Virus record (IMG/VR): IMGVR_UViG_3300024265_000157
Coordinates: 1-32,134 of that record
Strand: one strand, 5' to 3'
Origin: a virus
Length of the DNA: 32,134 nucleotides
Both the position numbers and the translations under genes were made by a program. Positions 20,191 to 27,861 of this stretch are shown piece by piece. The first letter of the stretch is position 1. Each line of letters opens with the position of its first letter. The notes beneath the pieces are model-generated. The model worked only from the letters and a program-made list of their open reading frames with translations, was not told where the DNA came from and did not search any database.

Positions 20191-20529
20191 ATGACCATGG
20201 CAGTAGCGGCGCTGGTTAAAGGGGACAGCCTATGGGTAGTCCAAATACCCTCGGCAGATATCTATACCATCCAAGAGGTGTCTAGGATACTTGGTACGGC
20301 TGCCCCTATGGTCTATGGATACATCAACAAGGGCAAATTACCTGCCTATATCCTAGACGGGGTCAAGCATGTTAAGCATTCTGACTTGGTCTCCTTTGCC
20401 GCCCGTCGTAGGCAGTTGCGCCGGTCTATAGGTGCCAAGATTAAGCCCCAAAGGATTGTACCTCACCAGAAGGGGGATCCCTCTATCCGTAAAGACTTTA
20501 GTATCCCACTAGAATATGTAGACGAGTAG
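20191..20529 (+). CDS. Helix-turn-helix (excisionase/MerR-like) regulator
   Basis: A 112-residue protein. Residues 24-66 (IYTIQEVSRILGTAAPMVYG, then YINKGKLPAYILDGVKHVKH) fit the HTH_17 excisionase fold: helix, turn, recognition helix, then a wing hairpin and a final helix (SDLVSFAARRRQLRR), rich in Arg. Such proteins act as repressors, activators or directionality factors. It is alone between a strong promoter and a strong terminator, so it is probably made in a regulated burst. AGGGGAT lies 10 bases before the ATG; the ATG at 20197 is an alternative. Confidence 0.75.
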   Translation: MTMAVAALVKGDSLWVVQIPSADIYTIQEVSRILGTAAPMVYGYINKGKLPAYILDGVKHVKHSDLVSFAARRRQLRRSIGAKIKPQRIVPHQKGDPSIRKDFSIPLEYVDE

Positions 20530-20605
20530 TCTGCCAGTATTAGAAGAGGTACTGGTTGGGTTGGGGTGGTTATGGCTTGATCGCTCCAGACTACTCGTCT
20601 TTTTT
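20521..20605 (+). terminator. Long-stem terminator with inner hairpin
   Basis: GACGAGTAGTCTG (20521-20533) pairs with CAGACTACTCGTC (20587-20599), 13 bases, followed by TTTTTT. The first arm contains the stop codon of the 20191 gene. An inner CAGTA/TACTG hairpin lies in the loop. No promoter is seen between it and the next gene at 20632. Confidence 0.85.
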
Positions 20606-20631
20606 CGTTATCATGTCCAGAAAGGACTATT

Positions 20632-21141
20632 ATGAGAATCTTATCAATTGACCCAGGAGAAACAAGTGCATTCGTAATTGGGAATATAAGACCAGCCATG
20701 GCCGGTCGTGACTCCCTTTGCATCACTGATTGGGGTATATGGACGGGTATGGAAGAGCTGGCTGCCCTAGTAGAGAATAACCTCTTTGAGAGGCTGGACG
20801 CCATCGTTATTGAAGACTATAGAGTCTATCCTCACAAGGCCCAGCAGCATGTAGGTAGTCAAGTCTACACGGCCAAGGTAATAGGTCGTATAGAATGGTT
20901 CGCCTTCAAGTCTGCTACCTTTATGTACTACCAAATGGCCGCCCAAGCCAAGGGCAGATGGCCGAACTCCCGTATAAAGCAATACCCTGTATTGAAGAGG
21001 TTTCTATCCCATCCAGGACTCAAGGGACAAGGAGGGGCACGCAAGCATATTCTCGATGCCTATCGTCACCTTTTGACCCACCTAGAGACTGTACAGGAAC
21101 TTGACTTCGATGGCGTGGTAGAATGGACCTACAATGTCTAA
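20632..21141 (+). CDS. RuvC-like Holliday junction resolvase
   Basis: A 169-residue RNase H-fold protein. Acidic residues fall where RuvC has them: Asp 7 in ILSIDPGE, Glu 61 in AIVIEDYRVYP, and the C-terminal H139-x2-D142 (KHILDAYRHLL). RuvC enzymes cut four-way DNA junctions; phage forms resolve branched DNA before packaging. Length is close to that of bacterial RuvC (about 170). It is the first gene of the replication block, with AGAAAGGA before the ATG. Confidence 0.8.
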   Translation: MRILSIDPGETSAFVIGNIRPAMAGRDSLCITDWGIWTGMEELAALVENNLFERLDAIVIEDYRVYPHKAQQHVGSQVYTAKVIGRIEWFAFKSATFMYYQMAAQAKGRWPNSRIKQYPVLKRFLSHPGLKGQGGARKHILDAYRHLLTHLETVQELDFDGVVEWTYNV

Positions 21142-21343
21142 GACAAGACTATCTAAACGTGAATATGTCCAGTCCTTAGAGATAGCTGCCAATGGATACG
21201 ACTTCTATGGTATCGTGGCAGCTGCTATGAGAGAGGCTGATAACAAGAACTTGGAGCGTTTACGTATTGCGTTTCCTGGGGTATATGAGTCGCTCCTTAA
21301 CTGGAAGGGCAAGAAGGTATGGCCCTTGGAGTCGGAATCATGA
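21134..21343 (+). CDS. Unknown small protein, 69 residues
   Basis: Starts MSKTRLSKREYVQSLEIAAN; basic and mostly helical, no family recognised. It overlaps the resolvase by 8 bases and the helicase by 4 (ATGA), which suggests it works with one of them. Confidence 0.55.
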   Translation: MSKTRLSKREYVQSLEIAANGYDFYGIVAAAMREADNKNLERLRIAFPGVYESLLNWKGKKVWPLESES

Positions 21344-22752
21344 ATAGGACACCCTATCCATACCAAGAAGACGGAGTCAAGTTCTTACAAGAGCATAAAG
21401 GTGGATTCTTACTAGATGAGCCTGGTCTGGGTAAGACCTACCAGGCCATCCTGGCTGCCAGTGAAATGGGGCGGCATATCCTTATCATTTGCCCTAACAG
21501 TCTTAAAGCCTGGTGGAAGAAAGAGATCAAGGCAGTGCTTGGGCAGGAGGAGAAGGTACTAACTGCTGGAGTAGGTGGCCGGTTCAAGTACGATGCTGAC
21601 GGCAAGCGGTTGGAATTCGAGATGCGTCTTACATCCTTGAACAGTCGGCACCTCATCCCCAAATGGACCATCGTCCACTATGCAGGAATTCGCATTCAAG
21701 TGGAAGAGTTCAGTAAGCTCCCTTGGGATGTAGTGGTTGTAGACGAGTGCCACTTTATCAAGAACAGGAAGACCAAGCGAGCTATAGCCGTCAAGAAGGT
21801 TACTCCTGAAGGGGCAATCCGAATTGGGGCAACGGCTACTCCCTTCAGTAAGAACCCAGCCGATTGGTGGTCCCAGCTAGAGTGGATGGCCCCAAGCAGG
21901 AATAACTGGCGCTCCTATTGGAAGTTCTATGAGATGTTTGTAGACTATACTATGGAGCAGGGCGACTATGGTAGATACCGCAAAGTTAAGGGCGGCAAGA
22001 ACCTAGACCTCCTGGCCAGGGTAATGGCTAACTACTCCATTCGCAGGACCAAGAAGGTCGTAGCCCCGCAGATACCGCCACTCGTGGATACATACCTTCC
22101 ACTGGAGTTGGAGGGCAGGCAAGAGGTCATCTATAAGAAGCTCAAGAAGGCAGAGGCTGAGGCCCACATCATAGATTCGTCATCAGGTGAAAATAAGCGT
22201 GTCCTGATGGTGAATGTTCTGGCCCGTCTTACTCGACTGGAGCAATGCCTTTCTCATCCTTGGACGTTAGACGGCACGGTTAAGGGGGCAAAGCTGAAGT
22301 GGCTCATGGAATGGAAAGAGGGGTATAAGTACCCTGCAGTTATTGCTACCAAGTATAAGCCAACTGCCAAGTATATCGCTACACTCTTGAGGACTCGTGC
22401 TATAACTGGGGACGTCTCTGTCCGCACACGCCAGGAACTACAGAGTGCGTGGGAAGCGGGGGAGCAGCAGTTCCTGGTGGGCACCATTCATACTATTGGG
22501 ACGGGATTGAACCTGGGTAAGGCTCATACCATAGTCCTGTTCGACCAGGTATACAGCCCCATCCTTATGGACCAGGTACGACAACGGATACACCGCCTTA
22601 CTACTGACCATCCAGTAGAGGCGATTTACTTATATATTCAGAAGACCACCAACGACTTGGTACTCAAGAGCTTTCAAAAGGCTTGGAATACGATGGAACT
22701 AGTCCGGTCTATGGTGGAAGAGTTAACTGGAAGGAGAAATGCAGATGGCTAA
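21340..22752 (+). CDS. SNF2/DEAD-type superfamily 2 helicase
   Basis: A 470-residue protein. Motif I: LLDEPGLGKT (24-33); motif II: VVVDECHFIKN (132-142), a DECH box; motif III: GATATP (163-168); motif V/VI: GTIHTIGTGLNLGKAHTIVL and DQVRQRIHRLT near the C-terminus. This is the SNF2-like translocase layout seen in phage helicases, acting on duplex or branched DNA. The start at 21340 overlaps the preceding stop (ATGA); the frame extends to 21319 without a ribosome site. Confidence 0.9.
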   Translation: MNRTPYPYQEDGVKFLQEHKGGFLLDEPGLGKTYQAILAASEMGRHILIICPNSLKAWWKKEIKAVLGQEEKVLTAGVGGRFKYDADGKRLEFEMRLTSLNSRHLIPKWTIVHYAGIRIQVEEFSKLPWDVVVVDECHFIKNRKTKRAIAVKKVTPEGAIRIGATATPFSKNPADWWSQLEWMAPSRNNWRSYWKFYEMFVDYTMEQGDYGRYRKVKGGKNLDLLARVMANYSIRRTKKVVAPQIPPLVDTYLPLELEGRQEVIYKKLKKAEAEAHIIDSSSGENKRVLMVNVLARLTRLEQCLSHPWTLDGTVKGAKLKWLMEWKEGYKYPAVIATKYKPTAKYIATLLRTRAITGDVSVRTRQELQSAWEAGEQQFLVGTIHTIGTGLNLGKAHTIVLFDQVYSPILMDQVRQRIHRLTTDHPVEAIYLYIQKTTNDLVLKSFQKAWNTMELVRSMVEELTGRRNADG

Positions 22753-23281
22753 AAGGCTATCCACGGGTAAGCCCATTTCTGAGCTCACTGATGAGGAGAA
22801 GAAGGAGCTTGGGCAGCAGATGATGCCGATGATGGGGGAACCCCTTGCCCTGCTGGGTCCACGGCCATGCCAGGCCAGCCTGGAAGAGCTGATTACAACC
22901 GGGCATAGGGCAGAAGAGGCTGTTCGAGCCGAGTGCAGGGCAATAGCAGCGCGGCATCCCTATATGGAGATCCAGGTGAACCATTCCTTTGAAGCCGCGC
23001 ATCGACTGCCTGGACATACGGGTAAGTGCGAGCGGCTTCATGGGCACTCCTATCGGGTACGGGTGATGCTCAAGGGGCTGGTCCGAGAGGATGGTATGGT
23101 CATCGACTTTGGCCATGTTAAGGACGTCCTTGACCAGTTGGACCATCGGTACCTGAATGACTTCATGGAGAACCCTACCGCAGAGCATACCGCCCAGTGG
23201 TTGCTGGAGCGTATCCCATTGGCAACTGCCGTCCACGTATGGGAAGGGTTAGGAGGAGGCAGCGTTGTCGCCAGAATATAA
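22745..23281 (+). CDS. queD: QueD, 6-carboxytetrahydropterin synthase, with N-terminal extension
   Basis: Second step of the preQ0 route: dihydroneopterin triphosphate to 6-carboxytetrahydropterin. Residues 74-178 are a full QueD domain: FEAAHRL (His 86), CERLHGH (Cys 95 catalytic, His 99 and His 101 zinc), VIDFGHVKDVL, LDHRYLND (Asp 133, His 134), PTAEH and VHVWEG (Glu 167). The first 73 residues are a helical, acidic-then-basic extension unlike ordinary QueD proteins of about 120 residues. The start at 22745 has AAGGAG 8 bases upstream; the ATG at 22739 would be only 2 bases from it. Overlaps the helicase and QueE genes. Confidence 0.9.
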   Translation: MAKRLSTGKPISELTDEEKKELGQQMMPMMGEPLALLGPRPCQASLEELITTGHRAEEAVRAECRAIAARHPYMEIQVNHSFEAAHRLPGHTGKCERLHGHSYRVRVMLKGLVREDGMVIDFGHVKDVLDQLDHRYLNDFMENPTAEHTAQWLLERIPLATAVHVWEGLGGGSVVARI

Positions 23282-23873
23282 GATCAATCAGATATTCAGG
23301 TCCATCCAAGGGGAAGGAGCCTTCACCGGCTGGCCGGCCCTCTTTGTCCGGTTCCAGGGATGTAATCTCGACTGCCCCTTTTGCGATACCAAGGACGCCA
23401 TCCCTGCAAACGGGGGAAGTATCCTCCCCCTAGAAAAACTGGTGAAGGCGATAGTATTGCTGGCTCATCCTCATGACCTTATCGTCTTCACTGGAGGGGA
23501 ACCAACTCTACAACCCCTGGACACGCTAGTGGAAGCGCTACTCCTCAAGGGCGACTGGGCTATACATTTGGAGACTAATGGCACTCAGCCTGTCCCCTGG
23601 GACATAGACTGGATAACCCTGTCCCCCAAGCTGCCTGCTCCCGTGTTCAAGGCCAACGTCTATAGAGCCAACGAGATCAAGTGGCTGGTGAGGGAGGAAG
23701 GGGATGTCGACGCACTACGGAAGTGGATAGAGCCATTTGGCCTGCCGCCTGCAGTAGTCGCCGTACAGCCTATATCCCAAGGCAACCAGGCCACTCGTAT
23801 AGCCTATGAAGCATCTATGAAATACGGGTTCAGGTTCTCTGTCCAAGTTCACAAGTACGTAGGAGTACAATAA
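23265..23873 (+). CDS. queE: QueE, 7-carboxy-7-deazaguanine synthase (radical SAM)
   Basis: Converts 6-carboxytetrahydropterin to 7-carboxy-7-deazaguanine. A 202-residue protein starting at TTG (23265) with AGGAGGAG upstream. The radical-SAM cluster is GCNLDCPFCDT (Cys 33, 37, 40, a C-x3-C-x2-C form), preceded by SIQGEGAFTGWPALFVRFQG; FTGGEP at 75-80 is the SAM-binding motif, and LETNG follows at about 106. Size and motifs match QueE. It overlaps QueD by 17 bases and FolE by one, so the three are coupled. Confidence 0.93.
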   Translation: MSPEYKINQIFRSIQGEGAFTGWPALFVRFQGCNLDCPFCDTKDAIPANGGSILPLEKLVKAIVLLAHPHDLIVFTGGEPTLQPLDTLVEALLLKGDWAIHLETNGTQPVPWDIDWITLSPKLPAPVFKANVYRANEIKWLVREEGDVDALRKWIEPFGLPPAVVAVQPISQGNQATRIAYEASMKYGFRFSVQVHKYVGVQ

Positions 23874-24466
23874 TGAATGGATTCCAGTTTCATGATAAGC
23901 CAGACCAAGGAGCAGGGTTGGATAGATGCAAGATAGCCAAGCTCATTCGCGATCTCATTATGGCCCTGGGCGATGACGTCGCCAGGGAAGGACTCAAGGA
24001 TACCCCTATGAGGGTAGCCAAGCTCTGGGAGGGGTTCATCAACTACGACCCTGGTACGATAGAGACTAGCTTCTCTACTGAGTCTGTCAACCAGCTTACC
24101 ATCCTAAGGGTTAACGATGTGTGGTCGATGTGTGAGCACCACCTACTCCCGTTCTGTATGAACATAGTCATAGGGTATCTGGCCCGTGGAAAGTTCTTGG
24201 GAGCGTCCAAGTTCGCCAGGGTATGCTATAAGCACGCCCATAGACTCCAGATACAGGAGCGGTTTGTAGAGGGAGTGGCTGACGAGATTCAAGCACTGAC
24301 AGGCTCTCCAGACGTGGCCGTCTATGCAGTAGGTAGGCATACTTGTATGGAGAGTAGGGGGGTCAGGAACAGTGGCCCTATGATTACGTCCGTTATGAGG
24401 GGGATATTCTTAGCCAATCCAGTAGCCAGGATGGAGTTCCTGGAACTATCTGGGAGGACGGAATAG
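23873..24466 (+). CDS. folE: FolE, GTP cyclohydrolase I
   Basis: Converts GTP to dihydroneopterin triphosphate, the entry step of the preQ0 route. A 197-residue protein with the family's core: GLKDTPMRVAKLWEGF (40-55), MCEHHLLPF (86-94, zinc ligands Cys 87 and His 90), GASKFARV (110-117), RLQIQERF (124-131) and AVGRHTCMESRGV (152-164, zinc ligand Cys 158). Length agrees with bacterial FolE without a long N-terminus. The ATG overlaps the QueE stop (TAATG). Confidence 0.95.
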   Translation: MNGFQFHDKPDQGAGLDRCKIAKLIRDLIMALGDDVAREGLKDTPMRVAKLWEGFINYDPGTIETSFSTESVNQLTILRVNDVWSMCEHHLLPFCMNIVIGYLARGKFLGASKFARVCYKHAHRLQIQERFVEGVADEIQALTGSPDVAVYAVGRHTCMESRGVRNSGPMITSVMRGIFLANPVARMEFLELSGRTE

Positions 24467-24669
24467 TGCTCTTTGCAACCATCTGCGTAAATTCCATTGG
24501 GGGAATAGGGGGGTTGATCAGTGCACCGACTCAGCCCTCCTACACCTCCCTCTTATGGGCAACCTTGGCCGTCGTGGCCTTTATACTCATTCTATATCTT
24601 ATGGGCAAAAAGGGAACAGTCTCATGGGAATGGGATGAGGAAGATGAGGATGATCAGTTCTATGACTAA
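24466..24669 (+). CDS. Small membrane protein with acidic tail, 67 residues
   Basis: Starts at GTG overlapping the FolE stop (TAGTG). One membrane segment at 29-47 (LLWATLAVVAFILILYLMG), then a KKG turn and a strongly acidic tail (WEWDEEDEDDQFYD). The N-terminal part has Gly-rich SIGGIGGLIS. Function unknown; no lysis or export gene is adjacent. Confidence 0.55.
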   Translation: MLFATICVNSIGGIGGLISAPTQPSYTSLLWATLAVVAFILILYLMGKKGTVSWEWDEEDEDDQFYD

Positions 24670-25345
24670 AGCATGTACAACCGTTTGTGGGGAACCGATA
24701 GAGGATGGGTTTCATACCATCGCCTATGCCACCAGTGAAGAATGCCCCAGGCCGGGTATGGCCTCTATTGAGGGCCGCTTTTGCCCTCCAGAGAGGCTCA
24801 ACGATAGGGATGATTGGGTACTGGACCTCAATAGAGGTCATCCCAGGTACAAATATATCAGGGAGATGGTCCTACACGCCCTGAACGACTATGGGTGGTA
24901 CTATGGAGTGCCCCATGCCATTTATACACGGGTGGAGTCTCCAGAGTTCGTCAAGAAGATAGGACGCACACTCCAGAAATGGGCGCTGTGCTTCCCTAGG
25001 TGGTTATATTGGACAGGCATTGGAGATAAGTTGAGGAACTGGGCGACTGCCATATTAACCATCAGGGACAAGCCTATCGAGATTAGGCGGGGATATGCCT
25101 TCCACAACCTGGACATACTCCCTTATGGGCCAGGCTCTGCTGCCCTTGCAGATGCCGACCAGACCAAGACCAGGCACGATATCTACCAAGAGGCATTCGA
25201 TCAGATAAGGGCTACCTACAATGCCAAGCAACTTGAGGGCAGTGACCTGACTCCTATGCCTGGACAGGGGACCACGCTTATCTACATCGTCAGGGAAGCA
25301 CGTAAAGAATTGAGGAGGTTACATGGACTTACAACAGGTAGCTAG
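24650..25345 (+). CDS. Unknown protein of about 230 residues
   Basis: Not recognised. The start at 24650 has GAGGAAG 6 bases upstream; 24662 is the alternative. The N-terminus has several Cys (CTTVCGEP, EECPRPG, GRFCPPER) that may bind metal. The rest is alpha/beta with many Tyr, Trp and Arg (LHALNDYGWYYGVPHAIYTR, RWLYWTGIGDKLRNWATAIL). It lies between FolE and the Cas4-like nuclease. A role in DNA modification is possible from context only; I see no TGT/DpdA signature in it. Confidence 0.55.
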   Translation: MISSMTKACTTVCGEPIEDGFHTIAYATSEECPRPGMASIEGRFCPPERLNDRDDWVLDLNRGHPRYKYIREMVLHALNDYGWYYGVPHAIYTRVESPEFVKKIGRTLQKWALCFPRWLYWTGIGDKLRNWATAILTIRDKPIEIRRGYAFHNLDILPYGPGSAALADADQTKTRHDIYQEAFDQIRATYNAKQLEGSDLTPMPGQGTTLIYIVREARKELRRLHGLTTGS

Positions 25346-26465
25346 GGCAGGCCAACTAGAGATAGACCCTACCATACCAGAGGTGCACATTACTGACTTG
25401 ACGGCGTTTTGTACGTGTAGGCGCAAGTGGGACTTTAGTAGTCTACTACGCCAGGGACGCCAGCCCTCATTCCCTCCAGAGCCCCTACTATTGGGGTTGG
25501 GGGTTCATGAGGCATTGGACCATGGTTATCGAACGAGCGTTGGTACTGGTCTTCCTATGGTATTCGACTTCTTGGCTGCCAGGAAGCGGTTTGATACATG
25601 GCTCAAGCTACGAGAGAAGCGCATTATCAAATATACCGGACCCTTATGGCCCCAAGAGATAGAACTACTGGCAGGGGTAAGGGAATTGGGACTCTGTATG
25701 CTCAAGCACTATTCCCTATGGTCCCCAGGAAGGGACTTTCGGTATACTCTATTGGGTACAGAAATGGCATTCAAGATGCCTATACCCTCCTTATCGTCCC
25801 CAGTGGATGGACGGCCCTCTCCAGAGCTTAACTATGCTGGGCGATTTGACGGGGTAGTAAGGAACCTCTACAACGATAGGCACTATGTACTGGAGTTCAA
25901 GACTGCCAAGTCCATAGACCGTATGTCTGGGGTTTTCCGTGGCATGCAGCCTACTGCGTACATCTGGGCAGCTTCAAAGGTCTATGAAACTCCTATAACT
26001 GGGGTACTTTATCGGATTCTACGAAAAAAGATACCCAGTGACCCTGTCCCCCTCCAGACACTTGGCCGGTTCTCTAGGGCCAAGAGGCAGAAGACCTCCT
26101 GGGAGTGGTTCGAGTATTGGGTGGCTGCTTGGGCAAAGGCCCACGGGGTAGGTGCAGAAGAGGTAGTCGCCCTTAATAACGACGTCAAGGCCATGCTCCA
26201 AGAGAAGGGTAATGAGTTCTTCAAGGAGCAGGCTATCACTCGGAACCCTCAGCAGATTGAGGAGTGTTTGATAGCCTTGACCCATGAGGGAACGCAAATG
26301 ACTGACCCTAGCATTCCTATATATCCCTTGAGTGGCATGCATTGCTCTTGGTGCTCCTTCAAGGAGCCGTGCGACCTTATGAGTATGGGAATGCCCTATC
26401 AAGCTTTATTAGATGCAGAGTATGCTTCCAGGGGTTACTGGGAGAAGGAGGATGCAGGAGAATGA
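25323..26465 (+). CDS. Cas4/RecB-like PD-(D/E)xK nuclease with Fe-S cysteines
   Basis: A 380-residue protein. The nuclease core is GRFDGVV (Asp 176) and YVLEFKTAK (Glu 191, Lys 193), with GMQPTAYIWA (Gln 209), and His 62 in GLGVHEALDHGY. Four cysteines fit a 4Fe-4S cluster of the Cas4/AddB kind: an N-terminal Cys (C30 or C32, FCTCRRKW) and C-terminal C341-x2-C344-x5-C350 (CSWCSFKEPC). Such enzymes resect DNA ends. GAGGAGG lies 6 bases before the ATG. It overlaps the Sak4-like gene (ATGA), which suggests joint action in recombination. Confidence 0.87.
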   Translation: MDLQQVARAGQLEIDPTIPEVHITDLTAFCTCRRKWDFSSLLRQGRQPSFPPEPLLLGLGVHEALDHGYRTSVGTGLPMVFDFLAARKRFDTWLKLREKRIIKYTGPLWPQEIELLAGVRELGLCMLKHYSLWSPGRDFRYTLLGTEMAFKMPIPSLSSPVDGRPSPELNYAGRFDGVVRNLYNDRHYVLEFKTAKSIDRMSGVFRGMQPTAYIWAASKVYETPITGVLYRILRKKIPSDPVPLQTLGRFSRAKRQKTSWEWFEYWVAAWAKAHGVGAEEVVALNNDVKAMLQEKGNEFFKEQAITRNPQQIEECLIALTHEGTQMTDPSIPIYPLSGMHCSWCSFKEPCDLMSMGMPYQALLDAEYASRGYWEKEDAGE

Positions 26466-27346
26466 AAGCAATCGTTTTGGAGAGAACTAAACTGATCAAG
26501 GCCCTCTTTTATGGAGACTCTGGCTCTGGTAAGACCACCCTTGCAGGGACGGCTATGCACCATCCACTTACCCGTCCAATCTTGGTACTCAACGCCAGAG
26601 GGCAGCCCGTGTCGTTAGCAGGGCTTGAGCCCCCTCCCCTTGTAGTGGAGCTTGAGTCCTTCAAGGACTTCAATATTCCCTATCAATGGTTTGCAGATGG
26701 CCAGCAGCGTGGGCTATACCTCAGCAAGGAGTCCAAGGGCATCCCAACAGGGAGAGTACCAGTGCCCGTGGTGGGAGCGATGGCTGAATTTGCCCAGATG
26801 TGCGCGGACTACCTGGACAGGTGGGGGTTCGACAAGTTTCAGACGGTGGTCGTAGACTCTATCACCCACGTACAACGCATGGCCATCGCACAGGCCACGG
26901 GACAAAAGAGTGTGCGCCCTGGGGATATCCCCAAGCCCACGGAGATACAGCACTGGGGCAGCGTATTGCGTATGATGGCTAACTTGACCGATCTGTACTT
27001 CAGGTTAGACGTCAACGTTATCATGACGGCATTGACTCGGCGCGATCAGATCAGGGACATGGATACCACTCTCTTCTGCCCATTTCTTTGGGGCCAGAGC
27101 GCCCTTGAGGTCCCATCACACGCCGAGATATTGGGACGACTGGTAGTGGCTGATACCCTAACGGCTAAACAACGTCAAGACATGGGAATGCCCAGGGATG
27201 CCAAGGCCAAGAACGTTCCATATAACGTCTTACTCACCAAGGGCGGCAGGAATTTCATGGCCAAGTGGCAGGGAGCGATAACACCGCCAGACTCTATTCC
27301 GGCCCCCACAGTAACAAAGATATGGGAGGTATTGACTGCTAAGTAG
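26462..27346 (+). CDS. RecA-like ATPase, Sak4-like recombination protein
   Basis: A 294-residue protein with Walker A FYGDSGSGKTTLAG (16-29) and Walker B TVVVDSITHV (128-137), the RecA-core layout of Sak4 and related phage single-strand annealing or strand-exchange proteins (AAA_24 group). The start at 26462 overlaps the nuclease stop; an earlier in-frame start would reach deep into that gene. Its neighbours, a Fe-S nuclease before and a ssDNA-binding protein after, form a typical phage recombination set. Confidence 0.85.
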   Translation: MKAIVLERTKLIKALFYGDSGSGKTTLAGTAMHHPLTRPILVLNARGQPVSLAGLEPPPLVVELESFKDFNIPYQWFADGQQRGLYLSKESKGIPTGRVPVPVVGAMAEFAQMCADYLDRWGFDKFQTVVVDSITHVQRMAIAQATGQKSVRPGDIPKPTEIQHWGSVLRMMANLTDLYFRLDVNVIMTALTRRDQIRDMDTTLFCPFLWGQSALEVPSHAEILGRLVVADTLTAKQRQDMGMPRDAKAKNVPYNVLLTKGGRNFMAKWQGAITPPDSIPAPTVTKIWEVLTAK

Positions 27347-27406
27347 TCGGGTATAGCATGCCCACCAAATTAACCTAACTATTGTACTATAAAGGAGACT
27401 TTTAGA

Positions 27407-27799
27407 ATGCCGACGTTTGTTGTAGATTTTACCAATGTAGAGGACTTTGAGCCGTTGCCAGTGGACCTGTATGAGGTCGAGATCAAAGAGGTCCAGATCA
27501 AGCAGAGCAAGACCAAGGGCGAACCGATGCTGGGCATCAAGCTGGAGGTCGTCGCTGGAGAGTATGAGGGACGTTCCGTCTTCACCAACCTCATGCTGGC
27601 TGGCCGTGGCCTTGGCATCACCAAGCAAGCCTTCAAGGCCCTCCAGATCCCTGGCGGGGAATTGGACGTGGAGGATATGATCGGGGCTGCATGCACTGTT
27701 CGCCTCACCCAGAACGTTTACAAGATTGAGGACGGCGGTGATGGCCAGACCAGGAATCGCATCTCCGCCTGGATTGACCCAGACAAGCTCTACGCATAA
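27407..27799 (+). CDS. DUF669-like single-strand DNA-binding protein
   Basis: A 130-residue protein, beta-rich, of the DUF669 type often found next to Sak4 and replicative helicases: VDLYEVEIKEVQIKQSKTKG, MLGIKLEVVAGEYEGRSVFT, ITKQAFKALQIPGG and ACTVRLTQNVYKI. The group is believed to bind single-stranded DNA. Codons are strongly C-ending compared with the genes on each side, a sign of high expression. AAAGGAGAC lies before the ATG. A G/C hairpin follows, which could make the downstream primase less abundant. Confidence 0.75.
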   Translation: MPTFVVDFTNVEDFEPLPVDLYEVEIKEVQIKQSKTKGEPMLGIKLEVVAGEYEGRSVFTNLMLAGRGLGITKQAFKALQIPGGELDVEDMIGAACTVRLTQNVYKIEDGGDGQTRNRISAWIDPDKLYA

Positions 27800-27814
27800 A
27801 CCGCCTGGCGCATT

Positions 27815-27842
27815 GGGAGGGGTGGGTAACGCTGCCCCTCCC
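27815..27842 (+). other. Hairpin between the ssDNA-binding protein and primase genes
   Basis: GGGAGGGG (27815-27822) pairs with CCCCTCCC (27835-27842) around a 12-base loop, 16 bases after the stop and about 20 before the GTG start. CCTTATC follows, not a T-run. It may attenuate rather than end transcription. Confidence 0.55.
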
Positions 27843-27861
27843 CCTTATCATTGGAGAAGTC

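Noticed and set aside
25323-26465. A CRISPR adaptation Cas4
   Set aside because: The fold and cysteines fit, but neighbours are a Sak4-like ATPase and a ssDNA-binding protein and there is no Cas1 or Cas2, so a phage recombination nuclease is more likely.
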